Positions 4,745 to 7,446 of a stretch of DNA of 7,446 bases are shown one piece after another. The stretch comes from an uncultured Christensenella sp. Its GTDB lineage: Bacteria > Bacillota > Clostridia > Christensenellales > UBA3700. The translations under genes were made by a program, and so were the position numbers. The stretch covers positions 1-7,446 of the forward strand of contig CAJTPC010000047.1 in the NCBI GenBank assembly GCA_910578245.1. The letters are read 5' to 3'. Numbering within the stretch: the first letter of the stretch is position 1; every line of letters begins with the position of its first letter. The notes under the pieces were generated by a model, which saw only the letters and a list, made by a program, of their open reading frames with translations, was not told the origin of the DNA and made no database searches.

Positions 4745-5698
4745 TTATATATTAGTTAGGTCATCGTCCTTAAAAGCGCCTTGCGGAACTTGTTCGAGCT
4801 TTTTATATACGCTCTTCTTGCGCTCTTTCTTCATTGCCTTGATAGCGTCCTTATTCTCTATTTGCTCTGCGTAGATAGGCTTAAAGGAAGCAACCTTCGG
4901 AGAGAACTTCTTTATTAAGCTACCCGTAGCCCTGCAAGTAAACGACGGACAAACTCTCATACCAAAGTCCATAAGACCTGCCACAGCATCGGTAACAACT
5001 CTAACTTTGCCTTTGCGGATAGACTTAACTATCTTCTTACCTGCCGTGCTTGCCTTGATACCGATATTCTCGACCATTGAATCTGCCTTTGGTCCGCTCT
5101 CGCCCTCTCTTGCCTTATATATATCCGTCTTGACCGGTCCCGGCATTACGCAAGATACGCCAATGCCAAAGCCTCTCAATTCTTGAGCCAAACATTCAGT
5201 CAATGCCCAAACTCCGCCTTTCGTTGCCGAATAAATACTCTCGCCGCCCACAGGCAAGATTGCAGAAGCGCTGGCAACGTTGCAAATATATCCGTACTTA
5301 GACTTCTTTATCGTAGGAAGCATTGCCTTACAGCCGTAAACAACGCTCATAAGATTTGTATCGACAACTTTCTTGATTTGATCGTCCGTCAAGTCGTTGT
5401 ATTGTCCAAACGGTTGAATCATACCTGCATTGTTAATCAGAATATCCGTCATAAATCCCATATTCTCAAGCTCTAAAGCAAAGTCCTTCCATGCCTGTAA
5501 ATCAGAAATATTAAATCTGCGGTAGGAGAACTTATCTCCAAGTTCAGCTTTCAATTCATCGAGCTTTGCCTTGTTTCTAGCAACGCCCATTACGTTGCAA
5601 CCGTACTTCTTGACCAAAATCATAAGTACTTCTTTACCCATACCTGTAGAACAACCTGTGAGAACTACGTTCCTGCCATAAAGCCATTTCTTTGTCAT
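4745..5698 (-). CDS. Short-chain dehydrogenase/reductase (SDR family)
   Basis: This encodes a 317-residue classical-type SDR, an NAD(P)-dependent oxidoreductase of unknown substrate. The Rossmann nucleotide motif is TGCSTGMG (14-21), NNAG is at 89-92, and the active-site set is Asn115, Ser143, Tyr156 and Lys160 in YSATK; PGPVKTDIY follows. Arg41 after the second strand suggests NADP(H). Beyond the usual ~250-residue core there is a C-terminal extension of about 65-70 residues, basic and lysine-rich with FGMRVCPSF near its start, which resembles membrane- or lipid-associated SDRs but proves nothing. The frame opens earlier at GTG 5707, but ATG at 5698 is chosen because AGGTGG (5710-5705) is its ribosome binding site. 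It has its own promoter and appears monocistronic. Confidence 0.9.
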   Translation of the reverse strand: MTKKWLYGRNVVLTGCSTGMGKEVLMILVKKYGCNVMGVARNKAKLDELKAELGDKFSYRRFNISDLQAWKDFALELENMGFMTDILINNAGMIQPFGQYNDLTDDQIKKVVDTNLMSVVYGCKAMLPTIKKSKYGYICNVASASAILPVGGESIYSATKGGVWALTECLAQELRGFGIGVSCVMPGPVKTDIYKAREGESGPKADSMVENIGIKASTAGKKIVKSIRKGKVRVVTDAVAGLMDFGMRVCPSFTCRATGSLIKKFSPKVASFKPIYAEQIENKDAIKAMKKERKKSVYKKLEQVPQGAFKDDDLTNI

Positions 5699-5751
5699 AT
5701 TAACCACCTAAAAATATATTTGTTATAAATTACATCATTTTTAACGATATT

Positions 5752-5780
5752 ATTTTAATATATCTATTTTTGATTGTCAA
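5752..5780 (-). promoter_or_regulatory. Sigma-A promoter of the SDR gene
   Basis: Perfect TTGACA (5780-5775), exactly 17 bases of spacer, and TAAAAT (5757-5752, five of six). The start of transcription would be near 5745, giving a leader of about 47 bases before the ATG at 5698. The surrounding sequence is very AT-rich, and no operator-like palindrome stands out. Confidence 0.82.
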
Positions 5781-5849
5781 CTTATTCAATACATTTCTAG
5801 GCTTTTATAATTAATTCCCGCTCAATCTGACGTAATGAGAGCGTAGCCC

Positions 5850-5876
5850 GTCACATCGAGCGCAGTCGAAAGGTCT
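5850..5876 (+). repeat. Dispersed short repeat, copy 4
   Basis: GTCACATCGAGCGCAGTCGA followed by AAGGTCT matches copy 6 at 5961-5989, and in reverse complement copy 5 at 5888-5925. With copy 5 it forms an inverted pair 11 bases apart, able to fold as a hairpin through its TTCGACT/AGTCGAA segments. A degraded minus-strand remnant (CGCTCA-TGACG) is visible just before it at 5819-5832. Confidence 0.65.
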
Positions 5877-5887
5877 TTATCAGATTA

Positions 5888-5925
5888 GATTCTTCGACTA
5901 CGTTGCACTCCGCTCAGAATGACGG
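5888..5925 (-). repeat. Dispersed short repeat, copy 5
   Basis: On the minus strand it reads GCCGTCATTCTGAGCGGAGT, then GCAACGTAGTCGAAGAATC. It is the longest copy in the window and shares its first 15 bases exactly with copy 3 (953-925). It lies in the non-coding gap between the SDR promoter and the coiled-coil gene. Confidence 0.7.
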
Positions 5926-5960
5926 CTGGGAAGCGATTACTTACGCCTTGTATACGTCAT

Positions 5961-5989
5961 GTCATTTCGAGCGTAGTCGAGAAATCTCA
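5961..5989 (+). repeat. Dispersed short repeat, copy 6
   Basis: GTCATTTCGAGCGTAGTCGA followed by GAAATCTCA is a clean copy of the unit in plus orientation. It begins about 30 bases from the stop of the coiled-coil gene. No intrinsic terminator for that gene is evident, so the repeat cluster is what fills its 3' flank. Confidence 0.7.
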
Positions 5990-6019
5990 TCCGATTGTCA
6001 CAACCGCAGAGATTGATAT

Positions 6020-7446
6020 TTATTTTTTCATTGAGCGTTGCTCGCGTAGCAAATCTTGGTATCTCTCGATTTGGTCGTATCTCAAGTCTACCATCTTCTT
6101 TGCCGTCTCAAAGGCTTGCGTATCGCTTACCAAAACTTCAGTTTCCTTGACTTTTACCTTCGTTCCGTCGCCGGTCGCGTCACGGCGCAAGTCTTTCATA
6201 TACTCGTCTTCCATCTTGAGCAAGGCTACCGTGGTGTCTTTCTTTACCGTCAACTTGAGTAGCGGATTGGTTGTCGTCTGTCCGTATACTACGAAGTACG
6301 TAGATTTCTTCTCTTTGCACTTATACTTTGTCAATGCGTATTCTCTCAATCCGTCAAAGTACTTCTTTTGCTCTTTGGTGAGTAATGCGTACGCTTCGTC
6401 CAAAGTAAGTCTTGGAGCTATTTCTTTCTTTGGCTTTGATACTGCTTTCGCAGGCACTTCTACCTTAACTTCCTTGACCACCTCTTTTTCAACGATTTTT
6501 TCAACTTCGACAGGTACCTCGACTATTTTCTCTACGGGTACTTCCTTGACGACTTCCTTTTCAACTACCTTCTCTACTTCTACAGGAACTTCGACTACTT
6601 TCTCAACTATTTGCGGTTGTGATTGATTTGTTGACATTTCCAAAATTTTTTCCATGAGTTTTTCTTGGTTGTGCATCAAGTTCTCTTGCGTCTTCATCAT
6701 CTGCTTAAGCGCTTCGTCATTTGCGACTGAGGAAGCGGCTTCTCTCTCGACTACTCTTTCCGCAGGTTGCTCCGTGAGTTTCTTTAACAAGTCGCGCATT
6801 TCTTCTTCGTTCTTTTGCGACTTCTCCATCATTTTGAGCATCGCTTCTTCACTCTTCTCGCTCTTCTCAAGCAATTTTTCAACAAGCTCATTATTGACAG
6901 ACGCTTGTTGCGGTAACATTTGCTGTACTCCCGGAAGCATCGCAGTCATTGTATCGGACACTATTCCGCGTATCTCTTCTGCTCCTAGTCCGTAGCCTCC
7001 GCCCACATAAGCTCCTTGCGGTCCGCCTTGTCCATTTCCTGCGTTCCCGCCCATCATGCTCATAAGCATCATTTGCATGCTTTCATCGCGCTTTCTTGCT
7101 TCTTCTTCGCGTTTTCTCTCTGCTATCTCTTCTTTGTTGCGCTCGTACTCCTCTCTCAAGCCCTCTGCGTATATCAAAGACTTATTGAACTTACTCTTTG
7201 CTATTAGCATAAATACAAAACTCAATACCGCCAGCGCTATTAGTACGCTCGCTATTGCCGTCCAACCCGTTGACACAAGTCCCAGCGCCGTCCATGAGTA
7301 GTACGTCTTGTACCTACTCTCCGCCATCTTTCTGTTTTGCTTGCTCTTGGATAGATAGCTTGCGCCTTTACCTGCAAATATTACTATCAACAATATACAT
7401 ATCGGACTTACTATCAACTGCCAATGCAAGAATTCTTTGAACTGTC
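6020..7446 (-). CDS. Membrane-anchored coiled-coil protein, 5' end outside the window
   Basis: The visible part is at least 474 residues. The frame stays open to the window edge (reading QFKEFLHWQ before the hydrophobic segment), and no ribosome-bound ATG is seen, so the gene starts upstream. Numbering from the TTG at 7429: hydrophobic segments at about 5-20 and 46-77, a charged coiled-coil at 82-118, a Met/Gly-rich linker at 119-150, further coiled-coil at about 180-266, two tandem 24-residue Val-Glu-Lys repeats at 275-322, and a C-terminal domain at about 340-469 starting PRLTLDEAYALLTKEQKKYF. I recall similar C-terminal domains in other Clostridia proteins of unknown function, but cannot name the family. 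The layout suggests a membrane anchor with a long cytoplasmic rod. No function is assigned and no enzyme motif is seen. Confidence 0.85.
   Translation of the reverse strand, partial: QFKEFLHWQLIVSPICILLIVIFAGKGASYLSKSKQNRKMAESRYKTYYSWTALGLVSTGWTAIASVLIALAVLSFVFMLIAKSKFNKSLIYAEGLREEYERNKEEIAERKREEEARKRDESMQMMLMSMMGGNAGNGQGGPQGAYVGGGYGLGAEEIRGIVSDTMTAMLPGVQQMLPQQASVNNELVEKLLEKSEKSEEAMLKMMEKSQKNEEEMRDLLKKLTEQPAERVVEREAASSVANDEALKQMMKTQENLMHNQEKLMEKILEMSTNQSQPQIVEKVVEVPVEVEKVVEKEVVKEVPVEKIVEVPVEVEKIVEKEVVKEVKVEVPAKAVSKPKKEIAPRLTLDEAYALLTKEQKKYFDGLREYALTKYKCKEKKSTYFVVYGQTTTNPLLKLTVKKDTTVALLKMEDEYMKDLRRDATGDGTKVKVKETEVLVSDTQAFETAKKMVDLRYDQIERYQDLLREQRSMKK
6464..6607 (-). repeat. Two tandem 72-base repeats inside the coiled-coil gene
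   Basis: The two units encode VEKVVEVPVEVEKVVEKEVV plus KEVP, and the same with Ile at positions 4 and 14 and Lys at 24, so 21 of 24 residues match. Many codons differ by silent changes, so the protein sequence appears conserved while the DNA has drifted. A third partial unit, VEVP, follows. Confidence 0.85.

Noticed and set aside
5850..5989. CRISPR array
   Set aside because: The units alternate in orientation, differ in length and have irregular spacing, and no cas gene is present.
5990..6022. Hairpin after the coiled-coil gene (ATCTC with GAGAT) as a terminator
   Set aside because: The stem is short, interrupted and not followed by T residues on the minus strand.
5919..6626. Plus-strand open frame opposite the coiled-coil gene, Ser/Thr-rich with repeats
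   Set aside because: The Thr/Ser repeats are the antisense of the Val-Glu-Lys repeats. The minus-strand frame has clear domains and a complete stop context.
6500..7446. Phage tail or conjugation protein from the long coiled-coil layout
   Set aside because: No phage or conjugation motif or neighbour is visible; coiled-coil content alone does not support either.

Overview
The window suggests an uncultivated, moderately AT-rich member of the Bacillota (class Clostridia, probably a gut-type lineage; this rests on protein style and gene order only). Strong AGGAGG-type ribosome binding sites, consensus sigma-A promoters with 17-base spacers, a Clostridia-type small membrane protein of the DUF6512 kind and a Gram-positive L10 leader all agree. 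Every protein gene I can support lies on the minus strand, so transcription runs from high to low coordinates.

From the right edge, in transcription order. (1) 7446-6020 is the 3' part of a gene for a membrane-anchored, coiled-coil protein with Val-Glu-Lys repeats and a conserved C-terminal domain; its start lies outside the window. (2) 5989-5819 is an intergenic patch holding several copies of a short dispersed repeat in both orientations. (3) 5698-4745 is a short-chain dehydrogenase/reductase with its own promoter. (4) A near-consensus promoter at 4717-4689 starts the translation/secretion operon rpmG-secE-nusG-rplK-rplA-rplJ-rplL, which ends at 1185. rpmG (49 codons) is short but clear. 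A second strong promoter at 2304-2276 and an L10-type autoregulatory leader precede rplJ-rplL; a possible L1-binding leader precedes rplK. (5) Downstream of rplL there is no rpoB. Instead there is a 162-base imperfect palindrome (1181-1020) and then an intrinsic terminator (995-965). (6) 887-342 is a small polytopic membrane protein followed at once by a perfect terminator. (7) 341-1 has no gene but carries an 18-base perfect inverted repeat around a possible plus-strand promoter, and more of the dispersed repeat.

The central operon is a coherent unit: ribosomal stalk and L1-stalk proteins (L11, L1, L10, L7/L12), L33, the elongation factor NusG and the translocon subunit SecE, with internal points of feedback control by L10 and possibly L1.

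The least explained feature is the long hairpin just after the rplL stop codon. On the plus strand its arms form about 50 pairs, and every transition-type mismatch reads as G-U on that strand, with tandem G-A steps. This points to a folded plus-strand RNA or a mobile palindromic element, antisense to the end of the operon transcript.
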